A stretch of DNA of 64,000 nt from Pelagomonas calceolata (lineage: Eukaryota; Sar; Pelagophyceae; Pelagomonadales; Pelagomonadaceae), in contig CAKKNE010000002.1 in the NCBI GenBank assembly GCA_918797485.1, positions 3,748,501 through 3,812,500 of the forward strand, written 5' to 3'. Made by a program: the position numbers and the translations under genes. Positions 54,182 to 62,477 of this stretch are shown one piece after another. The notes under the pieces were generated by a model that saw only the letters and a program-made list of their open reading frames with translations, did no database searches and had not been told where the DNA came from. Position 1 is the stretch's first letter, and the number at the start of each line of letters is the position of its first letter.

Positions 54182-55069
54182 ATGTGCAGGCTGCTCCTCG
54201 TCGTCGACGACTCGGAGCAGAAGCTGCTCCCGCTCGTCTCCGCCCGGCGCCAGAACAAGCGCGGGCAGCTCTTCGGCCTGAGCAAGGGCGAGCGGCTGCA
54301 CGGCTTTGGCGTGGCCTGGCTCACCGGGCGCGCCGCGGGCGCGGTGGTGACCACGCGTCCGCCCAGCGACGACCTAAATGTGCGTCGCGTCCTAGGCGCA
54401 ACATCGTCACGTCTCGCTCTAGCCTTCATCCGGAGCTGCGCCTGCGACCGCTGCCCCGCGACGACGTACTGCCCCGCGTCCGACGCGAACGCGCAGCCCT
54501 TCGTGCGCGGCGGCGCCTCGGGCTTGGTTGTGGCGCACGTCGGCATCTTGCACCACCACCGCGAGTTATTGAGGGACGGCGGCGAGGCGGGCCGCCGCGC
54601 GGCGGCCGTCGCGGACTGCGGCGACGCGGGGAACAGCGACGCGGCGTTCCTCTACCGCCTCGTCGCGTCCTACTACGACGACTTTGGGGGCGACCTCGAG
54701 CGCGCCGTGCGCGCGACGCTCGACCTGGTCTCGGCGACGGGCCCTCCCTCAAGCCTCAACCTCGTGGCCACGGACAAGACCGGTCGCGTCGTCGCCTGCC
54801 GCCGGCGGAGCCCCGGCGACGGCCAGGCTCCGCCGCCGTTGTTCTACGCCTCGACGGCGACGGGCGCGCTCCTCGCGAGCGCGCCCGTGCGCTGGCCGGG
54901 CGCCGAAGCTTGGACGGAGGTCACGGCCGACGGCGTGGTCGTCGTCGAGGGCGCGCGCGTCCGCGCGGCCGCGCCCGTCGCCACGAAGCCGCGGCCGTGG
55001 GCCTTCGTGCCGCCGCCGCGCGCGCCCGCGCCGCGCGCGCCGGCGGCCGCCGTCGCCGCCCAGGCCTAG
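54182..55069 (+). CDS. Class II glutamine amidotransferase (Dug3/EgtC-like)
   Basis: The frame encodes 295 aa. The protein starts MCRLL, so Cys2 becomes the N-terminal nucleophile after Met removal, as in class II amidotransferases. This family (YafJ, EgtC, Dug3) cleaves gamma-glutamyl amides such as glutathione or ergothioneine precursors. Supporting motifs are RGQLFGLSKGERLHGFGVAW and LVVAHVGILHHHRELL, matching the GWG and H-R-A-(T/S) strands around the active site. The C-terminal 80 residues are Ala/Pro-rich and fit no fold. The start is certain because Met-Cys must be terminal. The methyltransferase on the same strand begins only 37 bp after its stop. Confidence 0.85.
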   Translation: MCRLLLVVDDSEQKLLPLVSARRQNKRGQLFGLSKGERLHGFGVAWLTGRAAGAVVTTRPPSDDLNVRRVLGATSSRLALAFIRSCACDRCPATTYCPASDANAQPFVRGGASGLVVAHVGILHHHRELLRDGGEAGRRAAAVADCGDAGNSDAAFLYRLVASYYDDFGGDLERAVRATLDLVSATGPPSSLNLVATDKTGRVVACRRRSPGDGQAPPPLFYASTATGALLASAPVRWPGAEAWTEVTADGVVVVEGARVRAAAPVATKPRPWAFVPPPRAPAPRAPAAAVAAQA

Positions 55070-55106
55070 CGCGAAGACCGACGCGGTCGGCGCGGCGGAC
55101 GCCAGG

Positions 55107-56429
55107 ATGCGCGCCGTCGTCGCCCGCGTCGCGTCCGCCAACCGAAGCGGGCTCGGCGCACATCTCGCGGCGGCGAAGAAGCGGCGGCTCGCGGCGCTCC
55201 GGGCGGGCGCGAGCGCCGACGACCTCGTGGCGTCGCTCGAGGCTTTTGCGGCGGCCCTCGCGCGCGCCGACGGCGGCGAGCAAGCGGCGCTTGTCGAGCG
55301 GGATCGAGTGGCATGCGCCAGCGGCTTAACGCGCGAGGCTGCCGCGGCGACGGGCGACGCCGTGGCGACCGGCGCCAACGGGGCGGCCACCGACCGCCGC
55401 GCCCTCGCGGAATCCCAGGCACGGCTCTACGACGCGCGATACTCGAGTTCCTCGGCCGCGGAGGGCCAGGACCGCGCGGGCGTCGAGGAGGTCCACACCA
55501 CCGTCGCGCGGGAGACCGAGGCCATCGCTTCGGCCATCGCCGACGTCGGGGACGGCACCACAGTGCACCTGCTGGACTTTGGAAGCGGCAACGGGCGATG
55601 CTTCGCGGCGAGCCGCGCCGCCGCGCGGGCCCGGGGCAAGGCGCTCGCCGTCACGGCGTACGACGTCTCATCGGGAGCGCTGGGCGCCTTCCGCCGGGCG
55701 CTCGTCGACGACCACGGCTTCGCCGCCGACGGCGGCGGCGCGCTCGGCGACGTCGTCGCCGGTGCGGACCGCGTCCGCTTCGTGCAGGGCAGCGCGACGG
55801 CGCCGCCCGAGGCGCTGCGGAGCCTCGGCAGCTTCGACGTCGCCTTGTCGGGCTGGGGGACGACGTCGGCGATCCCGGACCTGCGGCCAGGCGAAGGGCG
55901 GCAGCTGCAGTTCCTCGCCGAACTGTGCCGCCGCGCGCCGCGGTTGCTCAACGTCGTGTCCTCCGAGAACAATTTCCTCGGACCGCAGGCGCGGTTCCGC
56001 GAAATCCGCCGGCGGCGCGCGGCCGCCGTCGGGGAAGACGCTGCGCGACTGGACGCGGAGCTGCGGCTGGCGACGTCCGAGGGCTCTTTTTACTACGAAG
56101 TGAACAATGAGGAATACTTCTATTCGGCCGTGTCGCCGCGCGTCGAGGAACGGAGGCTGCGCGCCGCCGGCTTCCGCGACGTCGACGTGCGCGCGTGCAA
56201 CGTCGCGTCGTTCCGCGACCTTCTGGCGTCGCCGCGGCTCGCGCGGCTAGAGCGCGCGGTCCTCAAACTCGTCGACGGGAACCAGCACCTGCGGCTCCAG
56301 CTGCTCCTGACGCGCCTTGCGGAAAAAGCCGCGCGCCGGCGCCTCCAACGCGTCGCGCCGCTCTTCGACCCGGACCGCACGCTCGTTGACCAGTGCGCGC
56401 GCTACTTGTGCTCATATGCGAGCCGCTGA
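55107..56429 (+). CDS. Class I SAM-dependent methyltransferase
   Basis: 440 aa from the Met at 55107; the frame is open upstream to 54684 but overlaps the amidotransferase. Residues 1-110 are helical. The SAM-binding part has motif I LLDFGSGNGRCFAASRA near 155, the acidic strand end TAYDVSSGALGAF and motif IV-like FDVALSGWGTTSAIPDL. The C-terminal part, with SFYYEVNNEEYFYSAV and DRTLVDQCARYL, has no known equivalent. The substrate is unknown. Its close spacing to the amidotransferase suggests a joint transcript or a once-fused gene, but this is inference. Confidence 0.75.
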   Translation: MRAVVARVASANRSGLGAHLAAAKKRRLAALRAGASADDLVASLEAFAAALARADGGEQAALVERDRVACASGLTREAAAATGDAVATGANGAATDRRALAESQARLYDARYSSSSAAEGQDRAGVEEVHTTVARETEAIASAIADVGDGTTVHLLDFGSGNGRCFAASRAAARARGKALAVTAYDVSSGALGAFRRALVDDHGFAADGGGALGDVVAGADRVRFVQGSATAPPEALRSLGSFDVALSGWGTTSAIPDLRPGEGRQLQFLAELCRRAPRLLNVVSSENNFLGPQARFREIRRRRAAAVGEDAARLDAELRLATSEGSFYYEVNNEEYFYSAVSPRVEERRLRAAGFRDVDVRACNVASFRDLLASPRLARLERAVLKLVDGNQHLRLQLLLTRLAEKAARRRLQRVAPLFDPDRTLVDQCARYLCSYASR

Positions 56430-56510
56430 GGTCTGTTCTCTGTTTGTGTATAAGTATCCTTGTAAGTTCGTGTGCGGTTACGCAGGGCTCCCCCACGCGG
56501 CGGCGGCAGG

Positions 56511-56547
56511 GTGGCTAGGAAGCCGCCTAGCTCTAAGCAAAGCAAGC
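56511..56547 (-). repeat. Repeat R2, copy 3
   Basis: On the minus strand GCTTTGCTTAGAGCTAGG, then CGGCTTCCTAGCCAC: a variant of the core with two extra bases between the inverted arms. It stands in the 131-bp gap between the methyltransferase stop and the ankyrin gene stop. Confidence 0.8.
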
Positions 56548-56560
56548 TACAAAACAACTA

Positions 56561-59500
56561 TCACAGCGACGTCAGCCGCGGCAGGCCCATGAACGCGTCG
56601 AGACGGTCGTGGCGCCGCTGGCGCAGCTCGTCGAGGCGGTCGTGGCGCCGCTGGCGCAGCTCCTTGCGCAGGCGCCGACGCTCGAGCCGTTGGTTTTCCT
56701 CGGCGGCGGCTTTGCGCGCCTCGATCGCGGCCTCCCGGCGTGCGATCTCGTCGACCACCTCTTGTTCGGCCGCCGCGGCGCGCTCGCGGCGGCGGCGCTT
56801 CCGCGAGGCCGGGCGCATCGACTTCCGCCGGGGCCGTTCCGCGTCGTCGAAGGACCGCAGCGGCTCGTCGTCGAAGGTCACGTTGGAGCGCCGGTGCGGC
56901 GAGTGGGGCGGCGAGTCGTCGCCCGGCAATTCGGTCGCGACCTCGTGCCGGTCCGAGCGGCGCAGCAGCGTGCCGCCGCGCGTCGTCGGCCGGAAGGTGC
57001 CGCCCGGCGTGCAGGGTTTGATGAGGCGTTTGGTCTGCGGTGTCATCGGCCGGCGGACGCCGCGCTCGTCGACGGGCAGGCCCTCGATCGAGCCGTTCGG
57101 CGTGAGCGGCCGCTCGGTGCCGCCGCCCGTCAGCGGCCGCAGGAGGCGCGTGCCGCGCGGCGTAGCGTATAATCTAGATCCGCCCGGCGACCGCGGCGTG
57201 CGCGGCCGGCCTCTTTTCAAGTTCTGGGCCTCGACGGACTCCCTTACCAACACCGTGCCGCCGGGCGTCGTCGGCCGCAGCGTCCCGCCGGCCGTGTTCG
57301 GCCGCGGCACGCCGCTCACGCTCGTCGCCGGCCGCGCGAGGTAGGCCTGAAGATCTAACGCGTCGGACGCCGCCGTGTCCGGGCGCTGCGGGTCCGCGAG
57401 CGGGTCGAGCTGGGCCGGCACGAGCAGTGGAATGCAGCGCGTCATCTCCGTCGCGCCGGCCTCGGGCATGCGCCGCGCCGCCGGGTCGTCCTTGTCCACG
57501 TCTTCCTCCTTGGCGCGGCGCGGCGGCGCCTTCTTGCACCGCAGATGCGTCGGCCGCTCCCCGTCGTTGTCTCGGAGCGGCGCCTGCTTCGGCCGCATCG
57601 CCGCGCGGAGCGCGTCGTAGTCGGGCGACGGCGGCAGTAGCTCGCAGGCGAGGGCGCCGTCGCTCGCGGGGACGACGCGCGCCTTCGGCGTCGACTCGTA
57701 GAGCGCGCGGGCGACGCCGAGGCACCGCTCGCGCCAGTGCGCGAGGGGCTCGTCCGTGAAGTAGTTGCCCGCCCGCTGCGAGCCGCCCTCGTCCGACGCG
57801 CCCTGGTCCTCGGCGCCCGTCGCGAGCGCGACGGCGAACGCCGCCAGCGGGCACAGCTTCCGCGCGCCGCCCCGGTAGAACGCCGCGGGCCGGTGGTAGG
57901 CCAGCACGCGCCGCACGGTCTGCGGCGTGACCCTCTCGTCGAATGGCGCCCGCTTCGCGACGAGGTGGAGCGGCAGGTAGCCGTCGCCGTCCCGCAGCGC
58001 GCAGCTCCCCGCGCCGCCCGCGTCGGCCACGGCGCGCAGCACGTCGCCGCCCACGCCGGCGTCCCGTTTCAAGAGCGTATGCAGCAGATCGACGGGAATC
58101 GGCTCGGGGTCCCGGTGCTTCTCGACGCGGAGCCGCTTCTGCAGCGCGTCGTCCGCGCCGATCTCGACGAGCTTGACTAATGGTAAACCGGCGCCCGCCT
58201 TGCGCCGCCGGGGCTTCGCGCGCGCGATGGCGCGGGACACGTCCGTGAGCGAGCTCGGGCCTCTCGTCGTCGCGGCGCCCATGAGCACGCCCTGGAGGTC
58301 CGCCGGCGCCGCGTCGCAGGCCGTTAACTCCCGGGACCCCTTGATCCGCCAGGCCGGCGGGTAGGCACCGACCAGAGCCTGGCAGAGCGGCTTCGCCCGG
58401 TCGGCGCCCCACTCGACCTGGGTGTCTCGGCCGACGTCGAGGTCCGCGGCCCGGGCCTCGCGCTGGTCCGTGCACGCGTAGGCCAGCAAGTGCAACGGCA
58501 GGTCCCCGTACTCGTCCCGCGTCCGCGCGGCCTTTCTTCCAGAAACGCCGCGCAGCAGCAGCCGCAGCACCCGCAGATCCTGCTGCTGCGGCGGCCGCCG
58601 ACAGAACGCGTGGAGCGGCGTCCAACCGCGCGCGGCCTTGGCCCCGACGGCGAGCGGGTGCAACCTTATCAAAGATTGGATCTCCGCGAGCGTCACCTCG
58701 CACTCGCCGTTCGCCAGCAACAAGTGGAGCGGTAGGTTGCCCCGGGCGTCGGCATGAAACGCCGCCGCCGGGCACGCCCTCAAGCAAAAACCCAGCGACC
58801 ACCCGTCGAGCGTCGCGCCGCACCGCGCGACGACGTCGTGCAGCAGGAGGCGCCCCGTGTTCTCGTCGGCCGCGTCCGCGACGAGACCCGTCTCCTGGTG
58901 CAGCTCCTGGATCACCTCCACCACCCCAAAGACCGCGCCGTTACTGCAGGCCTCCTCGCACCGGCGGCGGTACGCGCCGCGCACCTTCAGGTCCAAACTC
59001 CGGTGCTGCGCCGCGAAGGTGCGTAGCTGATCGTCCGAGCAGGTCATGCGCTGCTTGCACAGTTCGAGCGCGGGCAGCTCCTTGGGGAGCAGCTCGACGG
59101 GCAACCGGTCGCCCCACTCGGCGCCGTCCGGCAAGTAGGTTAACGCGCCGTCGGGGTAGGCCTGGCGCACGGCCGTGATGGTACTCGGCGTCGCCCGGGC
59201 CTTGCCCCGCGCGAAGGCCTGCTGGCACAGGAGCTGTAAGGGTATCCAGCCCGTCGACGTGGGCATCTTCGCCGCGATGGGCCCCGCGGCACATAAAGCG
59301 CGCAGCATCAACGGCGTCGGCCGCGCCGTGAGATAGCACAGGAGGTGGAGGGGGTACCACCCATCATGATTCGGCGTCTGCGCCGCCTGGGGGCACCACC
59401 GTAACACGTGCAAAAAAATAGTCTCCTCGAGCGGCTTGTGCCGCAGCAACGCGTGGAGAAGGAGCCGCAGCTTCGGTCGCCGCGGGTCGTTCGTCCACTG

Positions 59501-59650
59501 GAGCACCGCGTGGACGTCGCCGTGCTCCGCCGCCCGATAGAGTTCGTTCGCGCGCGCCGCCCGTTTCACGGACTGGAGGTGCGCGACGGTGTGGGACTGT
59601 TCCCTGGCTTTCCGGAGCGCTTGCGCGCGGCGGCGGGCCTGGGCGCCCAT
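56561..59650 (-). CDS. Large ankyrin-type protein with RP-T-GGT repeats and coiled-coil tail
   Basis: The frame encodes 1029 aa. The N-terminal 400 residues hold helical units with GWYPLHLLCYL, GWIPLQLLC, GNLPLHLLL, GWTPLHAFC and GDLPLHLLAY, i.e. ankyrin repeats of the form common in stramenopiles. Further units run to about 650. Residues about 780-900 are degenerate 9-residue repeats of the RPTTPGGT type (RPNTAGGTL, RPLTPNGSI, RPMTPQTKR, KPCTPGGTF). The C-terminal 110 residues are a highly charged coiled coil with a tandem RRHDRLDELRQ encoded by near-identical DNA at 56596-56662. Function is unknown; scaffold or cytoskeletal binding is plausible. Confidence 0.75.
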   Translation of the reverse strand: MGAQARRRAQALRKAREQSHTVAHLQSVKRAARANELYRAAEHGDVHAVLQWTNDPRRPKLRLLLHALLRHKPLEETIFLHVLRWCPQAAQTPNHDGWYPLHLLCYLTARPTPLMLRALCAAGPIAAKMPTSTGWIPLQLLCQQAFARGKARATPSTITAVRQAYPDGALTYLPDGAEWGDRLPVELLPKELPALELCKQRMTCSDDQLRTFAAQHRSLDLKVRGAYRRRCEEACSNGAVFGVVEVIQELHQETGLVADAADENTGRLLLHDVVARCGATLDGWSLGFCLRACPAAAFHADARGNLPLHLLLANGECEVTLAEIQSLIRLHPLAVGAKAARGWTPLHAFCRRPPQQQDLRVLRLLLRGVSGRKAARTRDEYGDLPLHLLAYACTDQREARAADLDVGRDTQVEWGADRAKPLCQALVGAYPPAWRIKGSRELTACDAAPADLQGVLMGAATTRGPSSLTDVSRAIARAKPRRRKAGAGLPLVKLVEIGADDALQKRLRVEKHRDPEPIPVDLLHTLLKRDAGVGGDVLRAVADAGGAGSCALRDGDGYLPLHLVAKRAPFDERVTPQTVRRVLAYHRPAAFYRGGARKLCPLAAFAVALATGAEDQGASDEGGSQRAGNYFTDEPLAHWRERCLGVARALYESTPKARVVPASDGALACELLPPSPDYDALRAAMRPKQAPLRDNDGERPTHLRCKKAPPRRAKEEDVDKDDPAARRMPEAGATEMTRCIPLLVPAQLDPLADPQRPDTAASDALDLQAYLARPATSVSGVPRPNTAGGTLRPTTPGGTVLVRESVEAQNLKRGRPRTPRSPGGSRLYATPRGTRLLRPLTGGGTERPLTPNGSIEGLPVDERGVRRPMTPQTKRLIKPCTPGGTFRPTTRGGTLLRRSDRHEVATELPGDDSPPHSPHRRSNVTFDDEPLRSFDDAERPRRKSMRPASRKRRRRERAAAAEQEVVDEIARREAAIEARKAAAEENQRLERRRLRKELRQRRHDRLDELRQRRHDRLDAFMGLPRLTSL
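56596..56662. repeat. Tandem coding repeat, two copies of about 36 bp
   Basis: GTCGAGACGGTCGTGGCGCC and GTCGAGGCGGTCGTGGCGCC start two near-identical units that continue GCTGGCGCAGCTC. They encode the repeated RRHDRLDELRQ/RRHDRLDAF at the C-terminus of the large ankyrin protein. Confidence 0.75.
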
Positions 59651-60055
59651 CCTTGCGGCGGGCGAGGCTGCCCCCGAGCGCCCGGCGACACAAAACTGAT
59701 GGATGGGGCTGCCTCCAAGACCAGCGCTCTCCCTGGGAGCCCAACATAACTCCCGAATCTCGCAAAGTCGAGCCTGAGACGACGCGAGAAGCGGAGCGCC
59801 CGAGCCATCGGAGGCCCCTGGAGATCCCTTTTCGGAGGCTGCGTTTTCCCCAACCTAGCGGTAAGACACTAGAGTTGTCAAAATTATTGGCCAACTTTTT
59901 GTGGCATCGGCAGCACGCCAGTCGTCGCATTGGTTCGAGGAGGACTGCAGAGATCGTCGAGCAGCATCGACAGCGTCGCAGTTGAGCAAGCACGCGGGCT
60001 CAACGCCCTTCAGCAGAGCTGCAGCAGAGCTGCGACACGTGACGCTGCCGACGCG
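59651..60055. promoter_or_regulatory. Divergent upstream region of ankyrin and sulfotransferase genes
   Basis: 405 bp between divergent starts, with a short R1 copy at 59855-59872. An upstream Met for the sulfotransferase frame exists at 59930, but the sequence between looks non-coding. Confidence 0.4.
59855..59872 (-). repeat. Repeat R1, short copy
   Basis: CTAGCGGTAAGACACTAG, 18 bp: the same ends as R1 with the middle four bases missing. Confidence 0.75.
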
Positions 60056-61405
60056 ATGGGCAGCGACGACGGCGCGAAGGGCCGCGAGGGCAAGGGCGCC
60101 GCCTCGCTCGGCACGCTGCTCTTCCTCGTGTGCTTCGTCGCGCCGATGCTGCTCGTCGAGCAGTACCTCGTGAGGCGGCGGGGGCTGACGCTCGCGAAGC
60201 TCAAGGGCGAGGTGCAGGCCGTGCGCGCGCACCCGGGCCAGGCTATTGGGGATGCGGTCCGCATCGTCGAGGGCGAGGCGCGCGACGCGATCGAGCGCGG
60301 GCGGAACTTGGAGCGGCACATCGAGGCGATGCTGCACCGCCAGCGGCCGCCCGAGGCCCCCCCGGTCGTGGCGACGCCGGTCGTCCCACAAAAGGTGAAG
60401 AAGCCCCTGCGCGACATGCTGCTGGACCTCGCCTTGCTCGCGCCGCGCGACGCTTTAGCAGTTTTAGATAAGGACCCGCTCGGCGTCGAGCGCGTGACGA
60501 ACGCTTCCGAGTGGCGCTGCCCCGCCGAGCGCCTCCTCTCGTCGAGTAACGCCCCGAGCCGCGAAGCGCTCAGGCGCATGCGCGAGAATCGGGACGGCGC
60601 GTTCCTCTGGTTCGACCACCTCTCCAAGGCGGGCGGCACGTCCTTCTGCAAGTTCGCGCGCAAGAACGTGGGCTTCAAGAGCACGCCGCGCTACTACTGC
60701 ATGCCGTCCGACGGCGCGGACATCCCGGGCACCGACGGGCGGGTGGGGCGGTGGCCCGCTTCACAATTACGGGAGTATTTGCAAAGGACGCGGCACCGCG
60801 TCGTGGCGAGCGAGTGGGACCCCTTCCCGGCGCAGATGCTGGAGTCCTTTAGAGATGACGCGGTCCTCGCGTCGATCATCCGGGACCCCTTGGATCGGTT
60901 GGTCTCGGCGCACAAGTTCTGGGGCGTCTTGAATAATCCATCCAAAAACGCGCCGGATCCCGTGAAGTGGTTGAGGAACATGGACAAGCGGGCCCGCTCC
61001 AGAACGATGGCGCAGGCGCCTCGGGACTACCTCCAGCAGGTCGCGCGGAACAATTTTGCGGTATGGAAGTTCGCGTTTTCTACCGACGGCCGCTTCCACG
61101 ACTGCAAGGGCGACGCGGCCTGCGGCCGGGCCGCCCTGCAGGCCGCCGTGGCCACTCTCTCGAAGTTCCACGTCCTCGCGCCGACGACGTGGCAGGCCCA
61201 CGCGGGGCCGCTCTACGCGCGCCTCGGCTGGTCGAAGCTCGAGGAGGAGCACGTCGTCAACATCGGCACGGTCCAGGACTCGTCGTCGCGGAGGGCGCTG
61301 CCCGACGCGGACTACGCCGCGCTCCGCGAGGCGAACGTCCTCGACGAGATCCTCTGGCACTGGGCCCGGCGCGCGTTCCTGGAGAGCCTGCACTGCGCGC
61401 CGTGA
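60056..61405 (+). CDS. Golgi-type carbohydrate sulfotransferase-like protein
   Basis: 449 aa from the Met at 60056. A signal-anchor helix LGTLLFLVCFVAPMLLVEQY at about 17-37 gives a type II membrane protein. After a helical stem, the PAPS-binding signatures appear: 5'-phosphosulfate loop FDHLSKAGGTSFCKF near 190 and the 3'-phosphate site IIRDPLDRLVSAH near 275. The pattern is that of the sulfotransferase-2 superfamily, which acts in the Golgi lumen on sugars of glycoproteins or polysaccharides. Acceptor unknown. A PAPS-transporter-like gene in the same window could supply its donor. Confidence 0.82.
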   Translation: MGSDDGAKGREGKGAASLGTLLFLVCFVAPMLLVEQYLVRRRGLTLAKLKGEVQAVRAHPGQAIGDAVRIVEGEARDAIERGRNLERHIEAMLHRQRPPEAPPVVATPVVPQKVKKPLRDMLLDLALLAPRDALAVLDKDPLGVERVTNASEWRCPAERLLSSSNAPSREALRRMRENRDGAFLWFDHLSKAGGTSFCKFARKNVGFKSTPRYYCMPSDGADIPGTDGRVGRWPASQLREYLQRTRHRVVASEWDPFPAQMLESFRDDAVLASIIRDPLDRLVSAHKFWGVLNNPSKNAPDPVKWLRNMDKRARSRTMAQAPRDYLQQVARNNFAVWKFAFSTDGRFHDCKGDAACGRAALQAAVATLSKFHVLAPTTWQAHAGPLYARLGWSKLEEEHVVNIGTVQDSSSRRALPDADYAALREANVLDEILWHWARRAFLESLHCAP

Positions 61406-61782
61406 GTAACTTTAGAGGCCTAGAGTTCGAAAAACCCGTTTTAAGGCGCCTGGCGCGCGCGAATCCGCGCGCGCCGACTGGGGCTCACTCGTTTACCAGA
61501 CCAGAGCGCGCATTGATCACACCATTTCTTGAGAAATAGTCCCCCCAGGCGCCCGGGTCCACTGGGCGCCTTGACTTTGTGTCTCAAGTGGGCAGTGACT
61601 GCTCATATCTCTATAGTAGAGCAGGGAGCGACAATGGGAATTCCCGGGAGCGGGAATTCCCGGGAGTTCCCGGGAATTCCCGACCCCTAGATCTCGCTCC
61701 CCGGGAATTGCTCAACTATACATATCTCTCACGTCCCGGACGCCGCGGAACACGCTCTCTCGACCATCTGGCGTACAATATT
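61406..61782. other. Intergenic, 0.38 kb, with hairpins and a palindromic array
   Basis: Contains the hairpin GGCGCGCGC-GAATCC-GCGCGCGCC at about 61453-61476, a second AGGCGCCC/GGGCGCCT at 61550-61574 and the GGGAATTCCC array at 61636-61682. Start region of the small ankyrin gene. Confidence 0.55.
61636..61682. repeat. Array of four GGGAATTCCC-like palindromes
   Basis: GGGAATTCCC at 61636, 61652 and 61672 and GGGAGTTCCC at 61662, with steps of 16, 10 and 10 bp. It lies about 100 bp before the ankyrin start codon, on one face of the helix, as expected for clustered protein-binding sites, but could be simple repeat growth. Confidence 0.7.
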
Positions 61783-62463
61783 ATGAGTGATCGACGCATA
61801 CACAAAGCCGCTAGACGGGCCGACCTCGACGCGTTGCGACGAGAGCTCGCGAAAGGCGTCTCGCCAAACGCATCAGGTCAGTATGGCCGGACGCCTCTCC
61901 ACTGTGTGTGCCGCCGCGCCGGCAACACGAAAGCACGCGTCGCCTGTGTACCTATGCTCCTCCAAGCGGGAGCGGATGTTAATGCGCCGGACGCGGACCA
62001 GTACATACCGCTTCATTTCGCTGCCCGCCAGAGCAACGCGATCGTCGTCGCCGCCCTGCTCGAAGCCGGCGCCGACGTGAACCGGGGCGACGCATACGGT
62101 CAAACGCCTCTTCACTTGGTGTGGCATAGTATTGAAGTCGGGTCTGCATTACTGCTCCTCAGACACGGCGCCGCGGTCAACGCGCAAGACGATTCGGGGC
62201 GCACGCCCCTGAGCAACGCAAGTTACATTGACTCGGAGTCCCGCCGCCGCCTCGTCCCGATCCTCCTCCGCGCCGGCGCCGCCCTCCCCGCGCACACGAC
62301 CAACGCGTACCTCCAGAAAGTGATCGCCGCGGGCGGCTTCGGCCGCTACGAGCGCAACCACCTCGACGCCCTCGCCGCAACGTTCGCCCCGCATTTCTCC
62401 CACCTCCCGCCGGAGATAGTCCGCCTCGTCGTCGAGTACGCCTTCCACGCGGGCTACTACTGA
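61783..62463 (+). CDS. Small ankyrin-repeat protein
   Basis: 226 aa from MSDRRIHKAARRADLDALRR at 61783. Four clear ankyrin units follow: GRTPLHCVCRRAGN, VPMLLQAGADVNAPDADQYI, PLHFAARQSNAIVVAALLEA, GQTPLHLVWHSIEVG, with GRTPLSNAS ending the series. The tail (GGFGRYERNHLDALAATF, then LPPEIVRLVVEYAFHAGYY) resembles the tail type of the two other ankyrin proteins here, with LP-E-VW/V-YAF in place of ILQFWR. Protein-protein binding is expected. Codon use is mixed, with more A/T third positions in the first half. Confidence 0.82.
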   Translation: MSDRRIHKAARRADLDALRRELAKGVSPNASGQYGRTPLHCVCRRAGNTKARVACVPMLLQAGADVNAPDADQYIPLHFAARQSNAIVVAALLEAGADVNRGDAYGQTPLHLVWHSIEVGSALLLLRHGAAVNAQDDSGRTPLSNASYIDSESRRRLVPILLRAGAALPAHTTNAYLQKVIAAGGFGRYERNHLDALAATFAPHFSHLPPEIVRLVVEYAFHAGYY

Positions 62464-62477
62464 GTAAACAAGCAACA

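Noticed and set aside
54182-56429. Ergothioneine gene cluster (EgtC plus EgtD)
   Set aside because: The amidotransferase could be EgtC-like, but the methyltransferase lacks the EgtD pattern and no EgtB-type oxidase is present.
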